Source: Pseudomonas sp. ADAK18 (GTDB lineage Bacteria; Pseudomonadota; Gammaproteobacteria; Pseudomonadales; Pseudomonadaceae). Taken from it: a stretch of 64,000 bases of DNA. The translations under genes and the position numbers were made by a program. Positions 1 through 7,544 of the stretch are shown in pieces. The notes beneath the pieces are model-generated. The model was not told the DNA's origin. It worked only from the letters and a program-made list of their open reading frames with translations, and ran no database searches. Position 1 is the first letter of the stretch. Each line of letters begins with the position of its first letter. The stretch is taken from NCBI RefSeq assembly GCF_012935695.1, contig NZ_CP052859.1:5311001-5375000 (forward strand). Reading direction: 5' to 3'.

Positions 1-61
1 CGAAGGACACAGCCGCAGCAAACAGTGCGACCAGACCACGACGCAAGATGACAGTGCGCAT
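1..61 (-). CDS. ssuA: Alkanesulfonate ABC transporter binding protein SsuA, 5' end only
   Basis: Only the first 20 codons lie in the window; the gene runs off the left edge. The ATG is at 59-61 and the visible residues (MRTVILRRGL followed by VALFAAAVSF) form a basic, hydrophobic signal peptide. The peptide resembles the start of Pseudomonas SsuA, the periplasmic sulfonate-binding protein. The gene lies just downstream of ssuE on the same strand, as in the ssuEADCB operon, which supports the call. The mature protein is not visible, so identity rests on the leader and the context. Confidence 0.75.
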   Translation of the reverse strand, partial: MRTVILRRGLVALFAAAVSF

Positions 62-153
62 GGCGCTCTCCAAATATGCGATTAGGGCATTGGCTGCACC
101 TGCTTGGCCGTTGGCGGCTGAGTAAGGTGAGTGTTTCTAAATCAGGGCGAAGC

Positions 154-747
154 TCAGATGCTCCAGCGAGCACTCAACAAACGTTCATTCAGCACATGGG
201 GATCAAGGGGTTTCGGCCGGCGGGCCATGGCGCTATAGAACTGCTCCAGGGCCTCACTCAGGCGTTGCTCGAGGATCGGCACCAGTTGCGCCTGGGCGCT
301 GCCTTCGCCGTAAGCGATCTGGCTGTCTTCGGCGAAAATCCCGTGCAGCAATTCCTGGGCTTTCAGCGCCGAGAGCACCGGCTTCAAGGCGTAATCCACC
401 GCAAGCATATGGGCGATGCTGCCGCCGGTGGCCATGGGCAATACCACTTTGTGGGCCAGGGCACGCTCGGGCAGCAAATCGAGCAGGGTTTTCAGGGCGC
501 CGGAAAACGAAGCCTTGTACACCGGCGTGGCGATCACCAGGCCGTCGGCGTTGGCCACTTGTTGCAGCAGGTCGATGACTTTCGGGCTGTCGAAACGTGC
601 ATGTAGCAAGTCTTCGGCCGGGAAGTCCCGTATCTGATAACTCACCACCTCCACGCCCTGCTGCTGCAACCAGCGCCGGGAATGCTCCAGCAAGACCCCG
701 GAGCGGGAGCGTTGGCTGGGACTGCCACCAAGTGTTACGACCAGCAT
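154..747 (-). CDS. ssuE: NADPH-dependent FMN reductase SsuE
   Basis: This 197-residue flavodoxin-fold reductase would supply FMNH2 to the SsuD monooxygenase, which releases sulfite from alkanesulfonates during sulfur starvation. The N-terminus reads [16 protein letters not shown], an FMN phosphate-binding loop, and [10 protein letters not shown] around residue 80 is a second family signature. I chose the ATG at 745-747, preceded by AAGGAA, over an upstream in-frame start that would add 26 unconserved residues. It is the first visible gene of the ssu operon, with ssuA 92 bp downstream. The promoter region is AT-rich and is described separately. Confidence 0.93.
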   Translation of the reverse strand: MLVVTLGGSPSQRSRSGVLLEHSRRWLQQQGVEVVSYQIRDFPAEDLLHARFDSPKVIDLLQQVANADGLVIATPVYKASFSGALKTLLDLLPERALAHKVVLPMATGGSIAHMLAVDYALKPVLSALKAQELLHGIFAEDSQIAYGEGSAQAQLVPILEQRLSEALEQFYSAMARRPKPLDPHVLNERLLSARWSI

Positions 748-849
748 GTAGGAAATTCCTTGAGCAAGTGTCGGCGGTTCGCTATGTGGCGATGGCGCCA
801 AGATGGAACAGACCATATCAGCCAATTTATATATCTATAAATCTTATTT

Positions 850-876
850 ATTCATTTGTTTATTCTTTAAATGAAT
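850..876. promoter_or_regulatory. AT-rich inverted repeat upstream of ssuE
   Basis: ATTCATTT at 850-857 and AAATGAAT at 869-876 are perfect inverted arms separated by 11 bp, inside an AT-rich stretch (roughly 825-880) about 100 bp upstream of ssuE. The spacer overlaps TTTAAAGAATAAA on the minus strand, which resembles sequences upstream of lsfA and the tauA-like gene. A LysR-type regulator such as CysB is a reasonable guess for the ligand, but nothing in the sequence proves it. Confidence 0.45.
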
Positions 877-899
877 ATACAAGAGCGTGATCGCCGGGC

Positions 900-926
900 G
901 AAAAAAAAGGCCGTCGAAACGGCCTG
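900..926 (-). terminator. Intrinsic terminator of lsfA
   Basis: Read on the minus strand this is AGGCCGT, a TTCG-type loop, ACGGCCT and then a run of T residues. It lies about 120 bp beyond the lsfA stop codon and is oriented to end that transcript. A REP pair lies between the stop codon and this hairpin. Confidence 0.8.
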
Positions 927-966
927 AAAACCCCTGCTTTGTGATTGGTTTGCAACCTAAGTCCGC

Positions 967-1036
967 TATCGCGGGCAAGCCCGGCTCCCACAGGGGAATG
1001 CGGTCAACTGTGGGAGCCGGGCTTGCCCGCGATGGC
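967..1036. repeat. Inverted REP pair, GTGGGAGCC type, heads facing inward
   Basis: The left arm ends in CCCGGCTCCCACA and the right arm begins TGTGGGAGCCGGG. They form a near-perfect inverted repeat of about 28 bp around a loop of about 14 bp. The GTGGGAGC ends point to the loop, the reverse of the other REP doublets in this window, where they are at the outer ends. It lies immediately after the lsfA stop codon. Confidence 0.8.
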
Positions 1037-1046
1037 GATGGCGAAA

Positions 1047-1685
1047 CTAACGATTAGGTTGAGGCGTCAGCCGCAGATACGGCTTCACCGCCCGATAGCC
1101 TTTCGGAAAGCGCTTCTTGATCTCTTCTTCATCCTTGAGCGACGGCACGATCACTACTTCATCACCGTCCTGCCAATTGGCCGGGGTGGCGACTTTGTAG
1201 TTGTCGGTCAGTTGCAACGAGTCGATGACCCGCAGGATTTCGTGGAAGTTGCGGCCAGTGCTGGCCGGATAGGTGATGGTCAGGCGCACCTTCTTGTTCG
1301 GGTCGATCACGAACAGGGAGCGCACGGTGAGGGTGTCGTTAGCATTCGGGTGGATCAGGTCGTACAGGTCGGAAACTTTGCGATCGGCATCGGCCAGGAT
1401 CGGGAAGTTGACCACGGTATTCTGGGTTTCGTTGATGTCTTCGATCCATTTGTGGTGCGAATCCACCGGGTCTACCGACAGGGCGATGGCCTTGACGCCG
1501 CGCTTGGCGAATTCGTCCTTGAGCTTGGCGGTGAAGCCAAGCTCAGTGGTGCACACCGGGGTAAAGTCCGCCGGGTGGGAAAACAGCACACCCCAGCTAT
1601 CGCCCAGCCATTCGTGGAAACGAATCTTGCCGGCGCTGGAATCCTGTTCAAAGTCGGGGGCGATGTCGCCCAGTCTTAGGCTCAT
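1047..1685 (-). CDS. lsfA: 1-Cys peroxiredoxin LsfA (Prx6 subfamily)
   Basis: This 212-residue cytosolic peroxidase reduces hydrogen and alkyl peroxides using one peroxidatic cysteine. The motif HPADFTPVCTTE places that cysteine at residue 45. The length and C-terminal extension (YLRLTPQPNR) match the 1-Cys/Prx6 branch rather than AhpC. In Pseudomonas, LsfA is known as a sulfate-starvation-induced protein, which fits the position next to ssuE. The ATG at 1683-1685 follows AGGAGCC. It has its own terminator, and the upstream region is AT-rich. Confidence 0.93.
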   Translation of the reverse strand: MSLRLGDIAPDFEQDSSAGKIRFHEWLGDSWGVLFSHPADFTPVCTTELGFTAKLKDEFAKRGVKAIALSVDPVDSHHKWIEDINETQNTVVNFPILADADRKVSDLYDLIHPNANDTLTVRSLFVIDPNKKVRLTITYPASTGRNFHEILRVIDSLQLTDNYKVATPANWQDGDEVVIVPSLKDEEEIKKRFPKGYRAVKPYLRLTPQPNR

Positions 1686-1740
1686 GGGTGTGGCTCCTGA
1701 TGAGTGCTTATGGAGCCCACTGTGCCTGCATCTTGAATTA

Positions 1741-1755
1741 TTTAAAAAGAATAAA
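1741..1755. promoter_or_regulatory. AT-rich motif upstream of lsfA
   Basis: TTTAAAAAGAATAAA lies about 55 bp upstream of the lsfA start within an AT-rich segment. Similar strings occur upstream of ssuE (859-871, opposite strand) and in the porin/tauA interval (3474-3487). It may be a shared sulfur-starvation control site; this is inference from the recurrence. Confidence 0.35.
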
Positions 1756-1920
1756 TATCGATTTATTTAGACGATAAAGGAATATTAAAAATGTGTTCAC
1801 TGGACCTGGGAACAGGCGAGGATCAACATTCGTTTCAAGGTTCGAGAAGGCCTTGAGACGCTGTAAAAAGAGGGGTTCAGGAAGGGCTCGCGGGGGTTGA
1901 GCCTGACTTGAAAGCAAGAC

Positions 1921-1950
1921 ACCTTGCCCGGCGTTGCGCCGGGCAAGGTT
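1921..1950 (-). terminator. Probable terminator hairpin after the porin gene
   Basis: ACCTTGCCCGGCG and CGCCGGGCAAGGT form a strong, nearly perfect hairpin just beyond the porin stop codon at 1963. The following T tract on the minus strand is weak, so termination efficiency is uncertain. Confidence 0.6.
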
Positions 1951-1962
1951 ATACAGCAGGTC

Positions 1963-3291
1963 TTACAACAGCGGGATCGAGTAGCTGACGATCAGGCGGT
2001 TTTCGTCCTGGGAACGGGTGTTCGCCAGGTCGGTACGCCACATCGCGTTTTTCCAGGCTACGCCCAGGTTTTTCAACGGGCCTTCTGGAACAACGTAAGC
2101 CAGGGTCAAGTCACGTTCCCACTCGCTTTTGCTGCCGACGGAAGTGTCGATGTTGTTGCCTTTGAGGTAGATCACACCAGCGGTCAGGCCAGGCACGCCA
2201 ATCTTGGCGAAGTCATAAGCGTAGCGAGCTTGCCAGGTACGTTCGCCAGCGCGGGCAAACTTCTGGATCTGCATGTCGGTGGTGGTGCTGTTGGACGAAC
2301 CGTCACCCTGGTTCAGCCAAGGGAAATCGCTGTCGCCCTTGGTGTACTGATAGCCAGCGCCGAAGGTGTGGCCTTCAACCGAGTACAGAGCCAAGTAGCT
2401 GTACAGGTCGTTGTCGACCTTGCCCTTGGTGACTTTGTTACCGTAGTAACCGGTGGTGTAGTAACCAGCAGTGTCACCGTTGGCACCGTTGTCACGGCTG
2501 CGGTAGTAGCGCAGGTCACTTTTCAGGACGCCAGGACCGATAGCCCAGTTGTGGACCAGGCCCAGGAAGTTCTGCGAGTAGAAGTCCTTCAGCTCACCGA
2601 AGTAGTACGACGCGGTCAGGTCCTTGGTGACTTTGTAGTCAGCACCCGCGTAGTAGAACTTGTTGACGAAGTTACCAGCGTCGTAGTTGGAGCCGCCGTT
2701 GGCGCCCGCAATCGACAGGCCTTCGTTGTTGCTGGAGTTACGGCCTTTGGCGTGCTCGATCTGACCAACAACCAGAGACAGGTCCTTGATCTCGTTCGAG
2801 GTGATCTGGCCGCCCTGGAAGGTTTGTGGCAACAGACGACCGTCGTTGGTCTTGATGACCGGGTTGTTCGGTTGCAGGGTGCCGATTTTCAGCTCGGTCT
2901 GGGAAATCTTGACCTTACCGGTCAGGCCCAGGCTGGCGTAGTCTGGGACTGCGCCTTTATTGCCGTCGCTTGGGAAAATCGTGCCGCCGGATGCAGCACC
3001 GCTTGCGTTGCCGCTCTTGGCAGGGCTGGAATCCAGACGCACACCGTACAGGCCGATAGCATCAACGCCGAACTGAACAGTACCTTGGGTGTAACCCGAG
3101 ATGAAACGCAGATCGAAGCCTTGGCCCCACTCTTCGTTCTTATTCGCACCAGTACCGTCACGGTTGTCAGTGTTGATGTAGAAGTTACGCATGCCCAGAG
3201 TGGCCTTGCTGTCTTCGATAAAACCAGCGGCGCCTGCCTGCTGGGCGATTGCCCCTACAGCCACAGCCAACGCCAATGTGGACTTCTTCAT
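1963..3291 (-). CDS. OprD-family outer-membrane porin
   Basis: This 442-residue protein starts with a typical signal peptide (MKKSTLALAVAVGAIAQQAGA, cleavage near residue 21-22). The mature start GFIEDSKATLGMRNFYINTDN is characteristic of OprD-type porins, substrate-specific 18-stranded barrels for small anions and amino acids. The C-terminus NRLIVSYSIPLL resembles an outer-membrane insertion signal. It faces away from the tauA-like gene across a 368-bp interval and lies between sulfur-starvation genes. A role in uptake of sulfonates is therefore possible, but the substrate cannot be read from sequence. Confidence 0.9.
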   Translation of the reverse strand: MKKSTLALAVAVGAIAQQAGAAGFIEDSKATLGMRNFYINTDNRDGTGANKNEEWGQGFDLRFISGYTQGTVQFGVDAIGLYGVRLDSSPAKSGNASGAASGGTIFPSDGNKGAVPDYASLGLTGKVKISQTELKIGTLQPNNPVIKTNDGRLLPQTFQGGQITSNEIKDLSLVVGQIEHAKGRNSSNNEGLSIAGANGGSNYDAGNFVNKFYYAGADYKVTKDLTASYYFGELKDFYSQNFLGLVHNWAIGPGVLKSDLRYYRSRDNGANGDTAGYYTTGYYGNKVTKGKVDNDLYSYLALYSVEGHTFGAGYQYTKGDSDFPWLNQGDGSSNSTTTDMQIQKFARAGERTWQARYAYDFAKIGVPGLTAGVIYLKGNNIDTSVGSKSEWERDLTLAYVVPEGPLKNLGVAWKNAMWRTDLANTRSQDENRLIVSYSIPLL

Positions 3292-3659
3292 GTACCGCTC
3301 CTCTCATTTCTAATTTTTGTATTTCTTGGTCTCGGGTCTGACGCCCTTGATCCACAGATGCGCGATTAGCGCCAGATAGTGACTGACAAGTCAATCGTAA
3401 CCTTGTGTGTCTACTACCTTCGTCTAATCGCAGTTATTTGGTCCCTGCAGGGTAATGAGTTTTTCATACACCCAAAAAGAATTATTTCATCCTTTTTCAT
3501 ACGATCCAGGAATATCACTTTCCATGGGGCGGGCGGTCCGAAAAGGAGGCGCCGCTCCATAAGCTAATTCCTAAAAGGTATTTATTGGCCTGTTTTTAGA
3601 TCGTTTAGTGTTGACGTAACCGTTCATACGTCACTCACGATCAAAAAGGCGACGCCATC
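3292..3659. promoter_or_regulatory. Divergent control region between porin and tauA-like gene
   Basis: This 368-bp gap holds no credible gene. It contains AAAAAGAATTATTT at 3474-3487, similar to motifs upstream of ssuE and lsfA; a perfect 10-bp palindrome CCCTGCAGGG at 3443-3452; and an inverted repeat at 3613-3632. Promoters for both divergent genes must lie here, but I cannot place -35 and -10 boxes confidently. Confidence 0.5.
3613..3632. promoter_or_regulatory. Inverted repeat just upstream of the tauA-like gene
   Basis: GACGTA at 3613-3618 and TACGTC at 3627-3632 are perfect 6-bp arms with an 8-bp spacer. They end 27 bp before the start codon. The position suits a repressor or activator site controlling the binding-protein gene. 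The cognate regulator is unknown. Confidence 0.4.
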
Positions 3660-4646
3660 ATGGCTAAACGCATATCCTCACGTCAATTTGTTACAGTTTT
3701 TGTATCGCTCGCGCTTTCTTTCAGCGTCCAGGCGGCCAACCTCACGATTGGCTATCAAACCGGCATCGACCCCAGCAAAGTGCCCCAGGCAGACGGCCTG
3801 TACGAAAAAACCATAGGCCAAAAGATCGACTGGCGCCGTTTCAACAGCGGCCCCGAAGTCGTGACCGCGATTGCCTCCGGCGACGTACAAATCGGCAACC
3901 TGGGCTCCAGCCCTCTCGCAGCGGCGGCCTCACGTCACTTACCGATCGTGGCGTTTATCGTATCGGCACAGATCAATGCTTCTGAAGCGTTGGTGGTGCG
4001 CAATGGCAGCGGCATCGACAAACCCGAAGACCTGATCGGCAAAACCATTGCCACGCCGTTTGTCTCGACCTCCCATTACAGCCTGCTCGGCGCCTTGAAG
4101 CATTGGGGCCTGGACACCTCGAAAGTCAAAGTGGTGAACCTGCAACCGGCAGAAATTGCAGCCGCCTGGAAACGTGGGGATATCGACGGCGCCTTTGTGT
4201 GGTCGCCCGCCTTGGGAGAGATCCGCAAGACCGGCAAGACCCTGACAGATGCAGCCCAAGTGGGTCAGTGGGGCGCGCCGACCTTTGAGGTGTGGGTCGC
4301 ACGCAAGGACTTCGCCGAAAAACATCCTGACGTAGTGGCCAAGTTTGCCAAGGTCACCCTGGATTCCTTTGCCGACTATGCGGCCCATAAATCCGGCTGG
4401 ACGGCAGATTCAGTCCCTGTGCAAAAAATCGCCAAACTGACAGGCGCTAATGCAGCTGACATTCCTGAGCTGCTGGCTGGCTCAAACTTTCCGGATGCCC
4501 AGGCGCAACAAACCGATGCCTTGCTCAACGGCGGCACGGCGAAGGCGATCGGAGAAACGGCGCAGTTCTTGAAGGAACAAGGGAAAGTGGAGACAGTGCT
4601 GCCGGACTATTCGGCGTATGTGACGGGGAAATTTGTCAGCGAGTAA
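3660..4646 (+). CDS. tauA: Taurine-type sulfonate ABC transporter binding protein (orphan)
   Basis: This 328-residue periplasmic protein has a signal peptide (hydrophobic through FVSLALSFSVQA) and the TauA-type pattern NLTIGYQTGIDPSKV at the mature N-terminus. IDWRRFNSGPEVVTAIASGD and GNLGSSPLAAAASR line the expected ligand site of the sulfonate/nitrate-binding family. TauA normally feeds TauB (ATPase) and TauC (permease), with TauD oxidising taurine. None of those genes follows: the next gene is argA on the opposite strand, after a damaged REP doublet. It either uses transporter parts encoded elsewhere or is what remains of a tauABCD operon. Taurine specificity is inferred by similarity. Confidence 0.85.
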   Translation: MAKRISSRQFVTVFVSLALSFSVQAANLTIGYQTGIDPSKVPQADGLYEKTIGQKIDWRRFNSGPEVVTAIASGDVQIGNLGSSPLAAAASRHLPIVAFIVSAQINASEALVVRNGSGIDKPEDLIGKTIATPFVSTSHYSLLGALKHWGLDTSKVKVVNLQPAEIAAAWKRGDIDGAFVWSPALGEIRKTGKTLTDAAQVGQWGAPTFEVWVARKDFAEKHPDVVAKFAKVTLDSFADYAAHKSGWTADSVPVQKIAKLTGANAADIPELLAGSNFPDAQAQQTDALLNGGTAKAIGETAQFLKEQGKVETVLPDYSAYVTGKFVSE

Positions 4647-4670
4647 ACCTGGCGTACCGCGAACAAAACG

Positions 4671-4775
4671 GTGGGAGCGGCGGTGCGACGATTCGACTTG
4701 CTCGCGATAGAGGTGGATCAGCCACCCAATAAAGTGACTGACGCACCGCTATCGCTGGCAAGCCAGCTCCCACAT
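4671..4775. repeat. Degenerate REP doublet after the tauA-like gene
   Basis: The left arm starts GTGGGAGCGG and the right arm ends AGCTCCCACA, the outer ends of the doublet type seen elsewhere. The left arm is interrupted: about 15 extra or changed bases lie between GTGGGAGCGG and CTTGCTCGCGATAG. The right arm also carries differences (ATCGCTGGCAAGCCAGCTCC). It appears to be an older copy than the others. Confidence 0.7.
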
Positions 4776-4803
4776 TAGATCTACGGCGTATCGAAGATCA
4801 GGC

Positions 4804-6102
4804 TTACAACGCCTTCTCGAAGATCTTCGAATTACGCTGAAAGTTGTACAGCGAGGCCCGAGCTGACGGTAGCCGGTCTACGCTGCTGGGCACAAAGCCC
4901 CGCTCGCGGAACCAGTGGGCGGTACGGGTGGTGAGGACGAATAACGTCTTCAGGCCCTGCGCCCGGGCGCGGGTTTCGATGCGTTCCAGCAACTCATCAC
5001 CCCGCCCCCCATGACGGTACTCCGGGTTGACCGCCAGGCAGGCCAGCTCACCGGCATCCGAATCGGCAATCTGATACAGCGCCGCGCAGGCGATGATCAT
5101 CCCTTCACGCTCAACCACGCTGAACTGCTCGATTTCCCGCTCCAGCACTTCCCGGGAACGGCGCACCAGAATGCCCTGCTCTTCCAGCGGGCTGATCAAG
5201 TCCAGCAAACCCCCGACGTCTTCAATCGCCGCTTCACGCACCAGTTCAAACTGCTCTTGGGCCACCAGCGTACCGCCACCGTCACGGGTAAACAGCTCGG
5301 TGAGCAGTGCACCATCTTCGACATAGCTGACGATATGACTGCGCCCTACTCCGCCACGGCAAGCCTCAGCCGCTGCGTCGAGCAGTTCCGCCTGATAGTT
5401 GTTGCCCAAGCGCTGCAGGTGCGCCGGCACTTGTTGCGGACGCAGTTCACGTACCAGACGGCCGTTCTCGTCGATCAGGCCAAGATCCGCGCCAAACAAA
5501 AGCAGCTTGTCCGCGCCCAGGTCGATGGCGGCACGGGTGGCAACGTCTTCGCAGGCCAGGTTGAAGATTTCACCGGTGGGCGAGTAGCCCAGCGGCGACA
5601 ACAGCACGATGGAGCGTTCGTCCAACAGGCGATTGATGCCCTTGCGGTCAACCCGACGCACTTCGCCGGTGTGGTGATAGTCGACGCCTTCCAGCACACC
5701 GATGGGACGCGCGGTCACCAGATTGCCGCTGGCCACCCGCAGGCGCGAGCCCTGCATCGGCGACGAGGCCATGTCCATGGACAGCCGCGCTTCGATAGCA
5801 ATACGCAGATGGCCGACCGCGTCGATCACACACTCCAGGGTCGCGGCATCAGTGATGCGCAGGCCTTCGTGGTAATGCGGCGTCAGGCCGCGTGCGGCGA
5901 GGCGGGTTTCGATTTGCGGGCGTGAACCATGGACCAGCACCAGCCGCACGCCAAGGCTGTGGAGCAGCACCAGGTCATGGACGATGTTGCCGAAGTTCGG
6001 ATGATCCACACCGTCGCCCGGCAGCATGACCACAAAGGTGCAGTCGCGGTGGGCATTGATGTAGGGCGAAGCGTGACGAAGCCAATTGACGTATTCGGGC
6101 AT
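4804..6102 (-). CDS. argA: N-acetylglutamate synthase ArgA
   Basis: This enzyme transfers an acetyl group from acetyl-CoA to glutamate, the first step of arginine synthesis. The 432-residue length matches the classic bacterial ArgA. The N-terminal amino-acid-kinase-like domain (roughly residues 1-280, with FVVMLPGDGVDHPNFGNIVHDL and LVHGSRPQIETRL) is followed by a GNAT domain (roughly 285-432) with the acetyl-CoA loop NPEYRHGGRGDELL. The kinase-like domain normally carries arginine feedback inhibition. The ATG is at 6100-6102. It is downstream of argE on the same strand with a 134-bp gap that contains a possible leader peptide. Confidence 0.95.
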   Translation of the reverse strand: MPEYVNWLRHASPYINAHRDCTFVVMLPGDGVDHPNFGNIVHDLVLLHSLGVRLVLVHGSRPQIETRLAARGLTPHYHEGLRITDAATLECVIDAVGHLRIAIEARLSMDMASSPMQGSRLRVASGNLVTARPIGVLEGVDYHHTGEVRRVDRKGINRLLDERSIVLLSPLGYSPTGEIFNLACEDVATRAAIDLGADKLLLFGADLGLIDENGRLVRELRPQQVPAHLQRLGNNYQAELLDAAAEACRGGVGRSHIVSYVEDGALLTELFTRDGGGTLVAQEQFELVREAAIEDVGGLLDLISPLEEQGILVRRSREVLEREIEQFSVVEREGMIIACAALYQIADSDAGELACLAVNPEYRHGGRGDELLERIETRARAQGLKTLFVLTTRTAHWFRERGFVPSSVDRLPSARASLYNFQRNSKIFEKAL

Positions 6103-6171
6103 AAAACCTGGGCCTGTAATAAAAAGCAGCCGATAGAGGATGAATCGTGAAAACGCACAGCGGGCTGATGG

Positions 6172-6198
6172 TTATCGTCGGAACAGGCTTGGCGACAC
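6172..6198 (-). CDS. Possible 8-codon leader peptide ahead of argA
   Basis: A good Shine-Dalgarno sequence, AAAGGAG (6206-6212 on the minus strand), is followed after 7 bp by GTG and the reading frame MSPSLFRR, then TAA. The last two sense codons are both CGA, an arginine codon that is uncommon in Pseudomonas. It ends about 70 bp before argA. Arg codons at the end of a tiny translated frame ahead of an arginine-biosynthesis gene suggest attenuation-type control, but the downstream terminator-like pairing is weak. Translation is not demonstrated. Confidence 0.3.
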   Translation of the reverse strand: MSPSLFRR

Positions 6199-6236
6199 GC
6201 TCGCTCTCCTTTATGTACGGATGGGCCGTGGTTAAT

Positions 6237-7385
6237 TTATGCAGGTTTCAGGCAGTAATGCTCAATCAGTTCCCGCAATAGACGCACTGTAGGCGTCAAG
6301 CGTGACATTTCGAGGTACTCGCCGGGCTGGTGGGCGCAGGCGATATCGCCAGGGCCGAGCACCAGGGTTTCGCAACCAAGGCGCTGAAGATAAGGCGCTT
6401 CGGTGCCAAACGCTACTGCTTCGGCACGATGGCCGGTGAGTCGTTCCGCAACCCGCACCAGTTCTGCATCTTCGGCCTGCTCAAAGGGCGGCACTTCCGG
6501 GAACAGCGGCGCGTAGTCGATCTTCACCTGATGGCGCTCGGCCAAGGGCTCAAGCTTCTGCCGGATGGCCGCGCGCAGCACCTGGGGATCCATACCGGGC
6601 AAGGGCCGCAGGTCGAATTCCAGGGAGCACTGGCCGCAGATGCGGTTGGGGTTATCGCCACCGTGGATACAACCGAAGTTCATGGTCGGCTGGGGGACGC
6701 TGAATTGCGGGTTGCGGTATTCCCGCTGCCAGGCCAGCCGCAGGCCTCGCAGTTCGCCGATGGCATCGTGCATGGCTTCCAGGGCGCTGTGGCCCAGGCT
6801 CGGGTCTGACGAATGGCCGCTGCGCCCGAGGATGTCGATGCGTTCCATCATCACGCCCTTGTGCAGGCGGATCGGCTTGAGGCCCGTGGGTTCGCCGATT
6901 ACCGCCGCGCGGCCCAATGGACGACCAGCTTCAGCCAGCGCACGGGCACCGGCCATGGAGCTTTCTTCGTCGCAGGTGGCGAGAATCAACAAGGGTTGCT
7001 TGAACGGTTGGTCCAGCAGCGGCTGTACGGCTTCGATCACCAAGGCGAAAAAGCCCTTCATGTCACAGCTGCCCAAACCTACCCAGCGGCCGTCCACTTC
7101 CGTCAGTTTGAGCGGATCGGTCTGCCACAGCGCGCCGTCGTAAGGCACGGTGTCGCTATGCCCGGCGAGCACCAGGCCACCAGGGCCGGTGCCGAAGCTG
7201 GCGAGCAGGTTGAATTTGCCGGGGCTGACCTGCTGGATATCGCAGGCAAAGCCCAGATCCCCCAGCCATGTGGCGAGCAAATCAATCACCGGGCGGTTGG
7301 ATTGATCGAGAGACGCTTGGGTGCAACTGACCGAAGGTGCGGCAATCAGCGCGGCAAACTGCTCTTTCATGGACGGTAATGGCAT
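6237..7385 (-). CDS. argE: Acetylornithine deacetylase ArgE
   Basis: This 382-residue M20-family metallohydrolase removes the acetyl group from N2-acetylornithine to give ornithine. Metal-binding motifs are visible: AGHSDTVPYDG near residue 80, LGSCDMKGFF with a bridging aspartate near 112, and the catalytic CDEESSM near 145. HQPGEYLEMS near the C-terminus supplies a further histidine ligand. I start at the ATG of MPLPSMKEQF (7383-7385); an in-frame GTG seven codons upstream lacks a ribosome site. It precedes argA on the same strand. Confidence 0.94.
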   Translation of the reverse strand: MPLPSMKEQFAALIAAPSVSCTQASLDQSNRPVIDLLATWLGDLGFACDIQQVSPGKFNLLASFGTGPGGLVLAGHSDTVPYDGALWQTDPLKLTEVDGRWVGLGSCDMKGFFALVIEAVQPLLDQPFKQPLLILATCDEESSMAGARALAEAGRPLGRAAVIGEPTGLKPIRLHKGVMMERIDILGRSGHSSDPSLGHSALEAMHDAIGELRGLRLAWQREYRNPQFSVPQPTMNFGCIHGGDNPNRICGQCSLEFDLRPLPGMDPQVLRAAIRQKLEPLAERHQVKIDYAPLFPEVPPFEQAEDAELVRVAERLTGHRAEAVAFGTEAPYLQRLGCETLVLGPGDIACAHQPGEYLEMSRLTPTVRLLRELIEHYCLKPA

Positions 7386-7544
7386 GCGCGGTCTCTCAAC
7401 TTCCACAGATGAAACCCATCATAGAGCTATCTGCGCCGCACAATAAACCGTTGCGGCACGTTGCCCGGCTCAGTCCTGTACACTGCACGACCTTGGCAGC
7501 CACACATTTCCCCGGCTGCGCTCCCGATCCTGGATTTTCCGGCC

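Noticed and set aside
1924..3369. Long plus-strand open frame of 481 codons antisense to the porin gene
   Set aside because: The opposite frame encodes a clear OprD-type porin with signal peptide. The antisense translation has no recognisable domain and arises from codon bias in GC-rich DNA.
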